A stretch of 37,813 bases of DNA from Acidobacteriaceae bacterium (GCA_027452125.1 DAIDGZ010000035.1:1-37813), one strand, 5' to 3'; counted from the stretch's first letter, positions 1 through 8,858 are shown. The notes: generated by a model from the letters alone, not told the origin. Translations and numbers: made by a program.

Positions 1-1242
1 TGGGACTGGGAACTGGAAGTAGCGCAGCCGGCCGTACTCGGTCTGCCCAACCACGCTGTCTCTTCCGTACCCGCACAGGGACAGCTTGGCCTGGGCGCCA
101 CCTACTACGCCGCAAGCAAGAACAACACCGAGCCCGTTGCCGCCTTTTTCAAGCAGGGATTTGTACGCTATGACGGCGAGAAAGCCTCTCTCCGCCTGGG
201 CCGCTTCGAGTTCAACGATGGCCAGGAGACGCAACCGAAAAATCCCACGATCGCCGCGCTGCAGGCAAGCCGGATCGCGCAGCGTCTCATCGGCAACTTC
301 GGCTTCTCCAACGCACAGCGCAGCTTTGACGGCCTGGATGCGCACGTCACTGCCGGCAGCTATAACCTCACCGGATTTGCCGCGCGTTCGGACCAGGGCG
401 TCTTTAACATGAACGGCAATCCCGAACTCAATGTCGATCTGCAATACCTGGCGCTCACGCACGCAACCTGGAAGCAGCGCATCCTGTGGCGTGCCTTTGC
501 CATCGGCTTTCACGATGGCCGCACCGGCCTCACCAAGACCGACAACCGTGCACTTACCATCCGCGCCGCCGATCACCGGAACATCCGCATCGGCACCTAC
601 GGTGGCAACCTGCTTGCTGTAACTCCTGCCGGTCCCGGCCAGTTCGACTTCCTCTTCTGGGGAGCCGTGCAAAACGGCAGTTGGGGCCCTCAGGATCACA
701 GCGCCAATGCCGCCGCCGTCGAGGGCGGCTACCACTTCACCAAGCTGCCAACCGCTCCGTGGCTGCGGGGCGGTTGGTTCCGCTCCAGCGGCGACGACAA
801 CCCAAGCGACGGCTCGCACCACACCTTCTTTCAGGTGCTGCCGACGCCCCGCGTCTACGCCCGTATCCCCTTCTATAACCTGATGAACAACACCGACGAG
901 TTTGTACAGATCCTGGACAAGCCCGTCAAGCCCCTTGCACTCCGCGCTGATCTCCACTGGCTGCAACTTACCTCCGCACACGATCTCTGGTACCAGGGTG
1001 GCGGCGCCTTCGACAACAAGGTATTCGGTTACGTGGGCCGCCCCTCCGGCGGAGCCACATCCTTCGCATCCGTGGGTGACCTCAGCGCCGACTGGCAGGC
1101 TACCAAACAGATTGCACTCAACTTCTACTACGGCTACGCTCAGGGCAAAACCGTGGTTGCCTCCATCTACCCCACCGATCGCAACACCCAGTACGGCTAT
1201 GTGGAATTTGTCTACAACTGGACTGGAGCGCTCAGGAAATAG
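1..1242 (+). CDS. Alginate-export-family-like outer-membrane porin (5' end truncated by window edge)
   Basis: Frame 1 is open from base 1 (WDWELEVAQPAVLGLPNHAV...) and continues into ORF 409..1242; aromatic, beta-barrel-like pattern ending ...QYGYVEFVYNWTGALRK*. Confidence 0.75.
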   Translation, partial: WDWELEVAQPAVLGLPNHAVSSVPAQGQLGLGATYYAASKNNTEPVAAFFKQGFVRYDGEKASLRLGRFEFNDGQETQPKNPTIAALQASRIAQRLIGNFGFSNAQRSFDGLDAHVTAGSYNLTGFAARSDQGVFNMNGNPELNVDLQYLALTHATWKQRILWRAFAIGFHDGRTGLTKTDNRALTIRAADHRNIRIGTYGGNLLAVTPAGPGQFDFLFWGAVQNGSWGPQDHSANAAAVEGGYHFTKLPTAPWLRGGWFRSSGDDNPSDGSHHTFFQVLPTPRVYARIPFYNLMNNTDEFVQILDKPVKPLALRADLHWLQLTSAHDLWYQGGGAFDNKVFGYVGRPSGGATSFASVGDLSADWQATKQIALNFYYGYAQGKTVVASIYPTDRNTQYGYVEFVYNWTGALRK

Positions 1243-1451
1243 TCAGGATACAAGCGAGCAGCGCGGCTCCCGCATAAGAAAAATCTGCGCCGGAGCCGCG
1301 CAGTATATGGGAATTCTTTATACGCTCTCTGGTATCTTGTGTGAAAGAAAACGCCGCGGCAAGTGCTTCCCCGATTTCTGCACTCATTGCCGCGCCCCCT
1401 ACCCCCGGGCCCCATCGTCCATTGTGCGGGCCGCCCGGCCTTTGGAGAAAT

Positions 1452-3071
1452 ATGGCAACTGGAAGCTTTCAAGGATTGCGTGTCCTGGCACTCGAAAGCC
1501 GCCGCGCTACCGAGATTGCCAAGCTCATCCGCACCTATGGCGGAGAGCCCTCCGTTGCCCCCGCGCTGCGCGAGCTTCCCGTCGAGTCCAATACCGAAGC
1601 ACTGGAGTTCGCCGGCCGCCTCATCGCGGGTGACTACGATCTGGTCATCTTCCTCACCGGAGTGGGTGTGCGCCGCCTGACAGACGTAGCCGCATCCCGC
1701 TACGATCGCGATGCATTCCTCAGTGCGCTGCGCCGCGTCAAGATCGCCTCACGTGGTCCCAAGGTCAGCACTGTACTGCGCGAAATGGGCCTGTCCAGCG
1801 CCGTTACCGCACCCGAGCCCTGCACCTGGCGCGAGCTGATTCGTGCTCTTGACGCCGCCTTCGGACCTTCGCTTGAAGGTCTACGCGCTGCCGTGCAGGA
1901 GTATGGCGCTCCCAATCCAGATCTGCTCGACGCTCTGACCCAGCATCATGTCGAGTGGACGCGCGTCCCCGTCTATCAGTGGGCGCTGCCTGAAGACCTC
2001 GAACCGTTGAAGAATGCGATTCGTGCCATCGTTGCCGGGCAGGTCGATGTGATCGTATTCCTCACCGGCGCACAAATCAACCATCTCTTCCAGGTGGCGG
2101 AACAGATGGGCGCCATCGATGCTCTCTGTGCCGGCATGGAACGCGCTGTGCTGCTCTCTATTGGCCCCAGCACCACGGAAGAGCTCAAGCGCCACGGCAT
2201 CCACCCCGACTTTGAGCCCTCGCATCCCAAGATGGGCTTCCTCATGAATGAAGCCTCAGCCTGCGCCGGGCAGTTGCTCGCCGCCAAGCGCAGCCGGGCC
2301 ACCGCGCTTACACCGGCTGCTCGTTCCACCACCGTCATCGAGGCACAGCAAACGCCCAACGCGCGCCAGTCCAGCGCCATTGAGCTGATGCATGTCATCA
2401 GCCGCCGCATGGCTTCGTCCGATGCGCTGCACTCCGTGCTCGGCCAGATCGTCAGCTTTATTGAAGGTCTGCTGCACTGCGACTCCTGCTTTGTCTATGT
2501 GCTCGAAGGCAATCAGCTTGTCCTCCGCGCCTCGAAGAATCCGCATCCCGAAGTCATCGATCATCTCGGAATGAAAATCGGCGAAGGCATCACGGGCTGG
2601 GTCGCTGAGCACCGCGAGCCCGTCTGCATCGACTCCGGCGCCCTGCGCGATCCGCGCTTCCAGTCCTTCAAGGATCTCCCCGAGGACTCCTTCGAAGCCT
2701 TCCTCTCCGTGCCCATCCTCGCGCGCGGCCGTCTCGTCGGCGTCATCAACGTGCAGCATCGCCAGCCTCACCACTACACGCCGTGGGAGGTGCAGACCAT
2801 CTCTACCATCGGATTCCTGGTTGGCGCAGAAATTGAGATGGCCCGTCTGGAAAGTGAGAACAATACGCTCTCCAGCCAGCTTGAAACGCGCAAGCTCGTC
2901 GAACGCGCCAAAGGCCTCCTGCAACGCGAACTCGGCATCGATGAGGAGCAAGCTTACCGCATGATGCAGAAGGAAAGCCGCCAGCGCCGCAAGAACATGC
3001 GCGAGATCTCAGAGGCGATCCTGCTCAGCGAAGAACTGCGCAAGGCCGCTGCCGCCAGAGAAAACGCCTGA
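1452..3071 (+). CDS. Uroporphyrinogen-III synthase-like (HEM4) domain fused to GAF and ANTAR domains; putative RNA-binding antiterminator
   Basis: Start ATG 1452 with upstream GGAG; N-term LRVLALESRRATEIAKLIRTYGGEP...DLVIFLTGVGVRRL (HEM4-like), then GAF (GEGITGWVAEHREPVCIDSG...FLSVPILARGRLVGVINVQHR), C-term ANTAR (ETRKLVERAKGLLQRELGIDEEQAYRMMQKESRQRRKNMREISEAIL). Confidence 0.88.
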   Translation: MATGSFQGLRVLALESRRATEIAKLIRTYGGEPSVAPALRELPVESNTEALEFAGRLIAGDYDLVIFLTGVGVRRLTDVAASRYDRDAFLSALRRVKIASRGPKVSTVLREMGLSSAVTAPEPCTWRELIRALDAAFGPSLEGLRAAVQEYGAPNPDLLDALTQHHVEWTRVPVYQWALPEDLEPLKNAIRAIVAGQVDVIVFLTGAQINHLFQVAEQMGAIDALCAGMERAVLLSIGPSTTEELKRHGIHPDFEPSHPKMGFLMNEASACAGQLLAAKRSRATALTPAARSTTVIEAQQTPNARQSSAIELMHVISRRMASSDALHSVLGQIVSFIEGLLHCDSCFVYVLEGNQLVLRASKNPHPEVIDHLGMKIGEGITGWVAEHREPVCIDSGALRDPRFQSFKDLPEDSFEAFLSVPILARGRLVGVINVQHRQPHHYTPWEVQTISTIGFLVGAEIEMARLESENNTLSSQLETRKLVERAKGLLQRELGIDEEQAYRMMQKESRQRRKNMREISEAILLSEELRKAAAARENA

Positions 3072-3083
3072 CCTCAGCGCCGC

Positions 3084-5276
3084 CTATCCGGCGCTGGTCG
3101 GCGACTTCTCCACTCGCACCGCACATTGCTTATAGTTCGGCTCTCGTGAAATGGGATCGAAGATGTCCTGCGTCACCTGGTTGATGTTCCACTCCGCAAA
3201 GTGGAAGGGCACAAACACCTGTCCCGGCGCCACAATCTCCGTCACTCGCAACTCCACTCGCCTCACCCGCCCGCGCGCTGACACCACATCTACCAGTTCA
3301 TGCGGCCGCAGCATCAGATGTTTCGCGTCCTGCGGGTTCATCTCCAACCAGGCGCGCGGCGAAATCTGCTGCAGAATCGCCACCGCACCCGTCTTCGTCC
3401 GCGTGTGCCAGTGCTCCACTGTTCGCCCCGTGTTCAGCACCAGCGGAAAATCCTTCGTCGGCTGCTCCGGAAACGGCTCCCAGTCCACGCAATGAAACTG
3501 CGCTTTGCCGTCCTCCGTCTTGAACTTGCCATCCGCATACAATCGCCGCGCCGCACCCGCAGGCTCCGCGCATCCCTCCGGATACGGCCACTGGATGCCG
3601 CCATTCTCCTCCAGCGCCGCATAAGTCATGCCGGAGTAGTCGCACAACCGTCCAGCAGACACACGCTTCCACTCCGCAAACGCATCCGCAGGCGTCTCCC
3701 ATCCTGCGAACAACTCTTCGTAACAGCCCATCTCGCGCGCCAGCCGCAGAAAAATCTCAAAGTCGCTCAGCGCCTCGCCCGGCGGCTGCACCGCTGCATT
3801 CACCTTGCTTACCCGGCGCTCGGAGTTGGTGTATGTGCCCTCTTTTTCACCCCAGATGGCCGCAGGCAGCACCAGGTGAGCCAGCTCGGTCGTCGGCGTG
3901 GGATGAAATCCATCCTGCACTACCAGAAACTCCAGTTCGCCCAGCGCCTGTTTCAGTACATCGATATTGGGAAAGGACACCAGCGGATTCGTGGCAATAA
4001 TCCACAGTGCGCGAATCTGCTTCTTCAACACCGCGCTGATGATGTCTGGATACGCCAGCCCACGCTGCGCAGGTATCCGCTCCACAGGAATATCCCACAA
4101 CCGCGCCAGAGCCGCGCGATCCTCCGCGCTCTCAAATTTGCGATATCCCGGCAAACTTGAGGAGAATCCTGCCTCGCGTGTGCCCATCGCATTGCACTGC
4201 CCGGTGATGGAGAACGGCGATCCGCCCACGCGCCCCACGTTACCCGTCAGCAGCGCCAGGTTATTGATCGCATTTACCGTCTCTGTCCCCTTGGAGCTGT
4301 GATTCACACCCATTGTCCAGCCGATGAATGCAGCCCGTGCTGTGCCGTAAAGGTGCGCCACACGCTCCAGCTTCTCCACGCTCAGGCCGGTGATTCGGCT
4401 CACGTGCACCGGCGTGTACCGTTCGAGAAACGCGCTCAGCTTCTCGAATCCTTTGGTATGCGCCTCGACATAGCTGCGATCGACCAGGCCATCGCGGATG
4501 AGAATATGCGCAATGCCATTCAACAGCGCTAGATCGGAGCGCGGCCTCACCGGCAGATACAGGTCTGCCATCATCGCTGTCTTGGTCACGCGCGGATCGG
4601 CCACAATCAGCGTCTTGCCAGGATTCACATCCAGATGCTGGCACAGGATAGGATGATTCTCCGCAATATTCGCGCCAATCAGCAGCACCACGTCCGCCGT
4701 GCGCAGATCCTCGTATGCGCCCGGCGGTCCATCACTGCCAAACGAGCGCTTGTAGCCCGCCACAGCAGTGGACATGCAAAGTGTCGTGTTGCCGTCATAG
4801 TTGGAAGTACCCAGCCCGAGTTGTACCAGCTTGCCCAACGTATAAAACTCTTCGGTCACCAGTTGTCCCGTACTAATGACGCCAACTGCCTGCGGCCCAT
4901 ACTTCCGCGCCACGCGCTGAAACTCACCGGCCATCCGGCGCAATGCCTCATCCCAGCTCACACGATGCATCCCGCCCGCCGCGCGCATCATTGGATAGTG
5001 CGCACGATGCTCCGCTTCAATCACGTGATGCTCCGCGAGTCCCTTAGGGCACAACTTGCCAAGGTTCACTGGATGCTCAGGATTCCCGCGCGCCGTGACT
5101 GCGCGCCCCTCACGGACGCCCACCAGCATCCCGCAACCCACTGAGCAGTAGCCACAGGTAGTCTTCACCCAGCGGTCAGCCACCTTGCCCGCGGAGATGT
5201 GCCCAACCATCGCGTCGCGTGCATACGCATATTTGCGCCGCGCAATATCCAGTCCCAGCCATCGCCGCAGATTCAT
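3084..5276 (-). CDS. nasA: Molybdopterin oxidoreductase, NasA/NapA-type nitrate reductase catalytic subunit
   Basis: N-terminal [4Fe-4S] motif CGYCSVGCGMLV...LCPKG; Mo-ligand region NTTLCMSTAVAGYKRSFGSDGPPGAYEDL typical of NasA/NapA; no obvious Tat signal. Confidence 0.85.
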   Translation of the reverse strand: MNLRRWLGLDIARRKYAYARDAMVGHISAGKVADRWVKTTCGYCSVGCGMLVGVREGRAVTARGNPEHPVNLGKLCPKGLAEHHVIEAEHRAHYPMMRAAGGMHRVSWDEALRRMAGEFQRVARKYGPQAVGVISTGQLVTEEFYTLGKLVQLGLGTSNYDGNTTLCMSTAVAGYKRSFGSDGPPGAYEDLRTADVVLLIGANIAENHPILCQHLDVNPGKTLIVADPRVTKTAMMADLYLPVRPRSDLALLNGIAHILIRDGLVDRSYVEAHTKGFEKLSAFLERYTPVHVSRITGLSVEKLERVAHLYGTARAAFIGWTMGVNHSSKGTETVNAINNLALLTGNVGRVGGSPFSITGQCNAMGTREAGFSSSLPGYRKFESAEDRAALARLWDIPVERIPAQRGLAYPDIISAVLKKQIRALWIIATNPLVSFPNIDVLKQALGELEFLVVQDGFHPTPTTELAHLVLPAAIWGEKEGTYTNSERRVSKVNAAVQPPGEALSDFEIFLRLAREMGCYEELFAGWETPADAFAEWKRVSAGRLCDYSGMTYAALEENGGIQWPYPEGCAEPAGAARRLYADGKFKTEDGKAQFHCVDWEPFPEQPTKDFPLVLNTGRTVEHWHTRTKTGAVAILQQISPRAWLEMNPQDAKHLMLRPHELVDVVSARGRVRRVELRVTEIVAPGQVFVPFHFAEWNINQVTQDIFDPISREPNYKQCAVRVEKSPTSAG

Positions 5277-6805
5277 GCCGCACGCTCCTGCCGCAGGTAC
5301 GGTGCTGCCATGTTTTTCGGCACTACGCTCACAAAAAACAGATAGCGTCCGAGTATCTCAGCACCTGCGGCAACTACCAGGCACACCGCCGGCGTCCACG
5401 CCGCATCGCGCGCAAAAACCAGCGCCAGCACCACTGCCAGTACGCAGCCAAGCCGCATCGCCAGCAGAGGAAACAAGGGATAAAACAACAGCTCTCCCGC
5501 GGCGCGCAGCTCGAACACCGGCGATCGCAAAAGCCACGCAACCTTACCCGCCTGCTGCGCAAGCAGCAGTACGCCTGCGCCACACGCTGCGAGCAACAGC
5601 GCCATCCGGGTTCCCCCCATGAAGCATGCAGCCAGCAGTGTGCCCGTGAATGCCGCGCTGCCAAAGAACTCAAAGAACGTGTGCGCATTGTTCCATGCCG
5701 GCCGAGCCGCAACCTTGTAGAGCCGCGCGCTGGCATACACCGCCACTGCACCAGTGAAAGCGGCAATAAGTCCGCTCGCCGCACTCCAGGTGGACCCCAG
5801 CCACAGTAGCCCGGCATAACCCGAGGCTGCTCCTGCAAACAAGGAAAAGAAGAGAACCTCGCGGCTTAACCATGAACGCCGCCACATGCTCAACGCGCGG
5901 AAGGCGTAGATCGGGCGTCCCAGATGCAGTGTGGATGCACCCAGTGCACACATCGCAATCAACACCACACCCACTGCCGGCACGCGCGCCACGCTTGTAC
6001 GCGCAATGGCCTGCGAGGCGGCCATCGAGGTAATTGCGCCGACTGCCATCTGCGTCAGCACCGTCATCCACACCAGCGGCCAGTGCGGATGCTCCAGATG
6101 CACCTGGGCCGTATCCACGCGCCCGGTATTCGCTGGTGTATCGTGCCGCAACGTCACCCGTGTTGTGGAAATGCTGTCGTCTGCCGAAGGTAGTCCCGGC
6201 GCGTTGGCCTGCTCGCCATACTCCTTGCGCCACTCTGCCACATTCACAATCTCGATGCGGATTGCTTCCTCCGGGCATGCCGCCACACACGCCGGCTCGC
6301 GGCCATCCGTCAGCCGCCCATAGCACATATCGCACTTGCCCACTACGCCGCGCTCCGGATTGTACTGCGGCACGCCATACGAGCAGTTCCACGTGCAATA
6401 CTGGCAGCCGATGCAGCGCTCGGCATTGTGCAGCACAATCCCCGTCAACGAATCCTTGGTGTACGCATTCACCGGACAGCCGCTCATGCATGTCGGCTCC
6501 ACGCAGTGATTGCAACCCATCGAAAGATACAGCCGCAGTGTATCCGGGTACGTGCCGCCTTCAACCTCACCCACCCGCCGCCACTGAATATGCTCGGGAT
6601 TGCCGTTCTGCTCATTGCATGCCACCACGCAGCATTTGCAGCCAATGCACTGGCTCATATCCAGATGAAAGCGGTATTGTTCGCCCGGCCCAGGCGTTCT
6701 GTCTGGCGTCAGAGCCGTGCGTGAGGGCGCAGCGCAGGCACTCGCCGGTGTCAGCGCAAACAACTCGCCGTGTTCAGTGGCCCGTTCAAGAAGGGGAAGT
6801 TGCAT
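5273..6805 (-). CDS. DmsB-like four-cluster ferredoxin fused to DmsC-like membrane anchor
   Basis: Start ATG 6805 (MQLPLLERATEHGEL) with GGAG upstream on minus strand; CIGCKCCVVAC, CNHCVEPTCMSGCP, CIGCQYCTWNC, CDMCYGRLTDGREPACVAACP; C-terminal multi-TM region; 4-bp overlap with nasA. Confidence 0.88.
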   Translation of the reverse strand: MQLPLLERATEHGELFALTPASACAAPSRTALTPDRTPGPGEQYRFHLDMSQCIGCKCCVVACNEQNGNPEHIQWRRVGEVEGGTYPDTLRLYLSMGCNHCVEPTCMSGCPVNAYTKDSLTGIVLHNAERCIGCQYCTWNCSYGVPQYNPERGVVGKCDMCYGRLTDGREPACVAACPEEAIRIEIVNVAEWRKEYGEQANAPGLPSADDSISTTRVTLRHDTPANTGRVDTAQVHLEHPHWPLVWMTVLTQMAVGAITSMAASQAIARTSVARVPAVGVVLIAMCALGASTLHLGRPIYAFRALSMWRRSWLSREVLFFSLFAGAASGYAGLLWLGSTWSAASGLIAAFTGAVAVYASARLYKVAARPAWNNAHTFFEFFGSAAFTGTLLAACFMGGTRMALLLAACGAGVLLLAQQAGKVAWLLRSPVFELRAAGELLFYPLFPLLAMRLGCVLAVVLALVFARDAAWTPAVCLVVAAGAEILGRYLFFVSVVPKNMAAPYLRQERAA

Positions 6806-6836
6806 AGTCTCTCCACGAAAACATGCAGCACGCGCC

Positions 6837-6948
6837 CGCGCACCTTGTTGCGCGTGTGCGGCAAATGAATTAGCCGTCTCCGGAAAGTCCATGCTTCCGG
6901 GTTCAAGGCTCGTCGTGGAGAAATTGCGATCGGCACAGGCGGGGTGCC
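6837..6948 (-). promoter_or_regulatory. Structured leader of dmsBC-nasA: three consecutive hairpins
   Basis: GGCAC/GTGCC (6932-6948), CCGGAA/TTCCGG (6880-6900), CGCGCA[ACAAGG]TGCGCG (6837-6854), all upstream of ATG 6805. Confidence 0.4.
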
Positions 6949-6967
6949 GTATGAGGTAAGTACAGTC

Positions 6968-6996
6968 AGAATAATCAAACCCGCCTCCAGATACAA
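6968..6996 (-). promoter_or_regulatory. Weak putative promoter for dmsBC-nasA operon
   Basis: Minus-strand TTGTAT, 17-nt spacer, TATTCT. Confidence 0.25.
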
Positions 6997-7025
6997 GCGC
7001 GGTAGTCCGGCATCCGCACTGCTTT

Positions 7026-7053
7026 TTGACGCTTTGCGGCAATTCTTTATAAA
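7026..7053 (+). promoter_or_regulatory. Putative sigma70-type promoter for narK-like gene
   Basis: TTGACG (7026-7031), 16-nt spacer, TATAAA (7048-7053). Confidence 0.5.
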
Positions 7054-7344
7054 TTCCCGCTTGAACCTTATGCAGGACCACGTTAGACTGCGTCTGTAGC
7101 TTCCCTGTTGGCTGGCGCCTCGAAGCGCCGCTCGCCGCACCAATCTGGTTCGCGGCCCGCAAGCATCCATACAACTCCGCGCCCTGACCGCGCGGCCGCA
7201 GCGTCTCATCTGGTCTTCGCACCCGGTGGGCTCTTCGTGCGTTCCGCTTCTCTTCTCGGCGCCTCTCGTCCTCTCTTGCGCCGCACAGGCAGCGTGTACG
7301 CGCGGCCCCATGCACGCTTCAACCCAATGGAGAAGAGAAAAGCT

Positions 7345-8652
7345 ATGGCTACGCACAAGGTGGAACAGCTCATCATCGCAACCGTGGGCTTCTTCTGGTG
7401 TTTCCTCATGTGGTTTTCTACCGCCGCCTTCAGCCCCAGTATCGCGGCCCACTACCATCTCGGCATCAAGGCTCTGGGGCTGCTCGCCAGCTCCGCCATC
7501 TGGATGGCGCCAATTGGCCGCATCCTTGCCGGCTGGGCCGCGGACCGCTTCGGCGCTCCTCGTACCTTTGCCTGCATCCTGGCCGGCTGCGGTCTGATGT
7601 CCATCGCCTCGGCCTTTACCACTGACTACAATCTGCTCTTTGCCGAGCGCGTGCTGGTTGCGGTTGCCGGCGTCTCCTTCGTCGTGGGCATCCAGCATGT
7701 AGCGCAATGGTTTGACGCCTTCGAAATCGGCACCGCCGAGGGCCTCTATGCTGGCACAGGCAACGCCGGCGCGGGCGTCGGCGCGCTGCTGCTGCCGCGC
7801 CTCTTCGCCACCGACTACCACACGGCATTCCTCTGGCTCGGCGTTGTGGCTCTGGTCATCGCCGCCTGGTATCTGCTGCGCGGTCGCGCTGCTCAGTCTG
7901 AAGGTCAGCGCGTACTCGTGCGCCGCCAGGCGAACCTGCGCACCACGCTTTTCGTCTGGAGCCGCTATATCGCCATTGCCCTCATGCTCGCCTACGCCAT
8001 GTCCTTCGGCCTGGAAATTGCGCTCAATGCATGGCTGCCCGGCTACTTCACGCGTGGCTTCCACGAGGCGATTCTCGCTCTCGGCTTCCACGGCGTCGCC
8101 GGTCTGCAGATCGCCGCGGGCACCTTCGCTGCTGTCTGTTCCTTTAACGCCTCGCTCTTCCGGCCCTTCTCCGGATTCATGTCCGACCTCTTCCAGCGCA
8201 ATAACTGGACTCCGCTGCCCTTCATCGCGCGCCGCCTGCCCTATGCACCGCGTCTCCACTGGCTCGGCCTCTCGCTCATGCTCATCGTCCTTGCCATGGG
8301 CGGGCTCACTGTCGCCGGACTCGCTGGCTCGCTCAGCCTCTCTGTTACCGCGCTGATGGGCCTGGGGATCTTCGTCTCCTTCGGCACCGGCGGCACCTTC
8401 GCGCTGGTCCCATTGCTCTTCCCTGACCGTCCCGGCACCGCCGCCGGCTTCATTGGGGGCGTCTCCACCATCGGCGGCATCATCTATCCACTCATCTTCG
8501 CGGGCGGAGCAGACATCCACACCGGCTATGCTCGCGTTGCACTCTTCATGTTCCTGCCCTTCGTTGCCTTCTACTTCTGGGCTGCACGCTACGAGCGCGC
8601 GCCGGAAGAGCATGGCTTTGCCGCAGCCGTCTTCGCCGCAGAAGAAGCCTGA
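7345..8652 (+). CDS. narK: NarK-like MFS nitrate/nitrite transporter
   Basis: MATHKVEQLIIATVGFFWCFLMWFSTAAFSPSIAAHY...; about 12 hydrophobic segments; adjacent to nitrate reductase genes. Start 7327 also possible. Confidence 0.8.
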   Translation: MATHKVEQLIIATVGFFWCFLMWFSTAAFSPSIAAHYHLGIKALGLLASSAIWMAPIGRILAGWAADRFGAPRTFACILAGCGLMSIASAFTTDYNLLFAERVLVAVAGVSFVVGIQHVAQWFDAFEIGTAEGLYAGTGNAGAGVGALLLPRLFATDYHTAFLWLGVVALVIAAWYLLRGRAAQSEGQRVLVRRQANLRTTLFVWSRYIAIALMLAYAMSFGLEIALNAWLPGYFTRGFHEAILALGFHGVAGLQIAAGTFAAVCSFNASLFRPFSGFMSDLFQRNNWTPLPFIARRLPYAPRLHWLGLSLMLIVLAMGGLTVAGLAGSLSLSVTALMGLGIFVSFGTGGTFALVPLLFPDRPGTAAGFIGGVSTIGGIIYPLIFAGGADIHTGYARVALFMFLPFVAFYFWAARYERAPEEHGFAAAVFAAEEA

Positions 8653-8699
8653 ACTCTTTCGTACTCGCCGCTTCCACCCACCTTCACAGGAGGTCGTTT

Positions 8700-8858
8700 A
8701 TGCACACAGCATCATCCGTGGAACAGACTGCTCCGCAGCCCTGGTACAAATACGGTGTCGGATTTCTCATTCTCGAGATGGCTGCTGCCATCACCGTCAG
8801 CATCTACTCGCTCTACATGACGTTTCATGGCATCGGCGGATTTCCCGGCAAGCACTAG
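8700..8858 (+). CDS. 52-aa single-TM small protein
   Basis: Strong SD AGGAGG 7 nt before ATG 8700; MHTASSVEQTAPQPWYKYGVGFLILEMAAAITVSIYSLYMTFHGIGGFPGKH*; below the ORF-track length cutoff. Confidence 0.7.
   Translation: MHTASSVEQTAPQPWYKYGVGFLILEMAAAITVSIYSLYMTFHGIGGFPGKH

Noticed and set aside
6806-7315. N-terminal extension of the DmsBC ORF to 7315
   Set aside because: Extension lacks domain similarity and overlaps the divergent promoter region; ATG 6805 has a ribosome site and begins the plausible protein.
7108-7344. N-terminal extension of the NarK-like ORF to 7108
   Set aside because: Arg/Pro/Ser-rich sequence that does not resemble an MFS N-terminus; likely untranslated leader.
6751-8613. 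620-aa minus-strand ORF opposite the NarK-like gene
   Set aside because: Low-complexity, Glu/Gly/Arg-rich shadow ORF caused by high-GC codon bias; opposite strand encodes a recognisable transporter.
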